Assembly (NCBI GenBank): GCA_007116995.1
Contig: SKHL01000316.1
Span: 1 to 5,913 of the forward strand
DNA length: 5,913 nucleotides
Source of the DNA: Limnochordia bacterium
Lineage (GTDB): Bacteria > Bacillota > Limnochordia > Darwinibacteriales > DTU012
Reading direction: 5' to 3'
Below are positions 5,632 to 5,913 of the stretch, piece after piece. Within the stretch, counting starts at the first letter, position 1. Each line of letters opens with the position of its first letter. A program made the translations under genes and the position numbers. Below the pieces are notes generated by a model, which was not told where the DNA came from, searched no databases, and saw nothing but the letters and a program-made list of their open reading frames with translations.

Positions 5632-5913
5632 TATTGTGTAGCTGAAACGGGAAATTGGTGAACGTTTTGCTCATCCTGATGTGATGCATCTTTTTCAATC
5701 ACATTCTGCAAAGCTTCAATAGCTACTCGCACCTGAGAATCATCAGGTGGTCGTGTTGTTAATCGTTGCAATGCTTTTCCGGGCATAGCGACCCAGCGAA
5801 AAATTGGATGACACTTGTCTTGTCCTGCCTTACGAATGATTTCATAAGACAAACCCGCTACTAGAGGTGTAATAGCCAGGTGAATGGCAATGCGTTGAAA
5901 AAAGGGAGGTCGA
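5631..5913 (-). CDS. DUF1385 (YqhQ-like) protein, C-terminal part (truncated by window edge)
   Basis: The open frame runs from the window edge (first full codon at 5912) to a TAG at 5631, giving the last 93 residues of a protein that starts outside. The ATG at 5852 is internal: the 20 residues before it, RPPFFQRIAIHLAI then TPLVAG, are in frame and belong to the family. The segment TPLVAGLSYEIIRKAG, then AMPGKALQRLTTRPPDD and VAIEALQNVI, is the characteristic C-terminus of DUF1385/YqhQ proteins, which are about 300 aa and sometimes labelled metal-dependent enzymes without firm biochemical proof. The first 20 or so visible residues are hydrophobic, consistent with membrane association. The last 20 or so residues are polar, rich in Gln, His and Asp, and look like a lineage-specific tail. 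In many Clostridia this gene sits directly upstream of prfA, as here. The molecular function is not known to me. Confidence 0.85.
   Translation of the reverse strand, partial: RPPFFQRIAIHLAITPLVAGLSYEIIRKAGQDKCHPIFRWVAMPGKALQRLTTRPPDDSQVRVAIEALQNVIEKDASHQDEQNVHQFPVSATQ

Noticed and set aside
5631..5852. A stand-alone 73-aa protein starting at the ATG at 5852
   Set aside because: The frame is open to the window edge and the upstream residues match the DUF1385 C-terminal region, so the ATG is internal.

Overview
The window is a compact housekeeping gene cluster from a low-to-mid GC Gram-positive bacterium. It most resembles a clostridial Firmicute of the Peptococcaceae/Desulfitobacteriaceae type. 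This rests on Bacillus/Clostridia-type protein signatures (ComEB-type dCMP deaminase, YwlE-type arginine phosphatase, two-domain Sua5/YwlC, a DUF1385/YqhQ-like protein), on purine-rich Shine-Dalgarno sites with TTG and GTG starts, and on the familiar prfA-prmC-ywlC-ywlE-rpiB-upp order. The genus cannot be fixed from the sequence alone. Every gene is on the minus strand, so transcription runs from high to low coordinates.

In transcription order the layout is as follows. (a) The C-terminal end of a DUF1385 family membrane-associated protein (5631-5913, cut by the window edge). (b) prfA (release factor 1), prmC (the methyltransferase that modifies the release-factor GGQ glutamine) and ywlC/sua5 (threonylcarbamoyl-AMP synthase for tRNA t6A). 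prfA and prmC are 3 nt apart, and prmC and sua5 overlap by 13 nt. (c) A 166-bp gap (2453-2618) with a stem-loop at the sua5 stop, a TATAAT box and a perfect 18-nt palindrome touching the next Shine-Dalgarno site. (d) ywlE (arginine phosphatase), rpiB (ribose-5-phosphate isomerase B) and upp (uracil phosphoribosyltransferase, TTG start), closed by a strong intrinsic terminator at 772-808. (e) A 144-bp spacer, then comEB (dCMP deaminase) and, 3 nt later, the first 58 codons of a WecA/TagO-type polyprenyl-phosphate GlcNAc-1-phosphate transferase, which runs off the window at base 1.

The upstream block serves translation: termination, release-factor methylation and tRNA modification for ANN decoding. 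The middle block combines protein arginine dephosphorylation, pentose-phosphate interconversion and uracil salvage; RpiB supplies ribose-5-phosphate, the precursor of the PRPP that Upp consumes. The last block joins pyrimidine deoxynucleotide supply to the first membrane step of wall teichoic acid or related glycopolymer synthesis.

I found no mobile element, CRISPR array, RNA gene, defence system or biosynthetic cluster, and I do not think the window contains a new system. The points most worth checking are a roughly 27-residue insertion before the catalytic Asp loop of YwlE, the palindrome at the ywlE ribosome-binding site, and the DUF1385 gene next to prfA.
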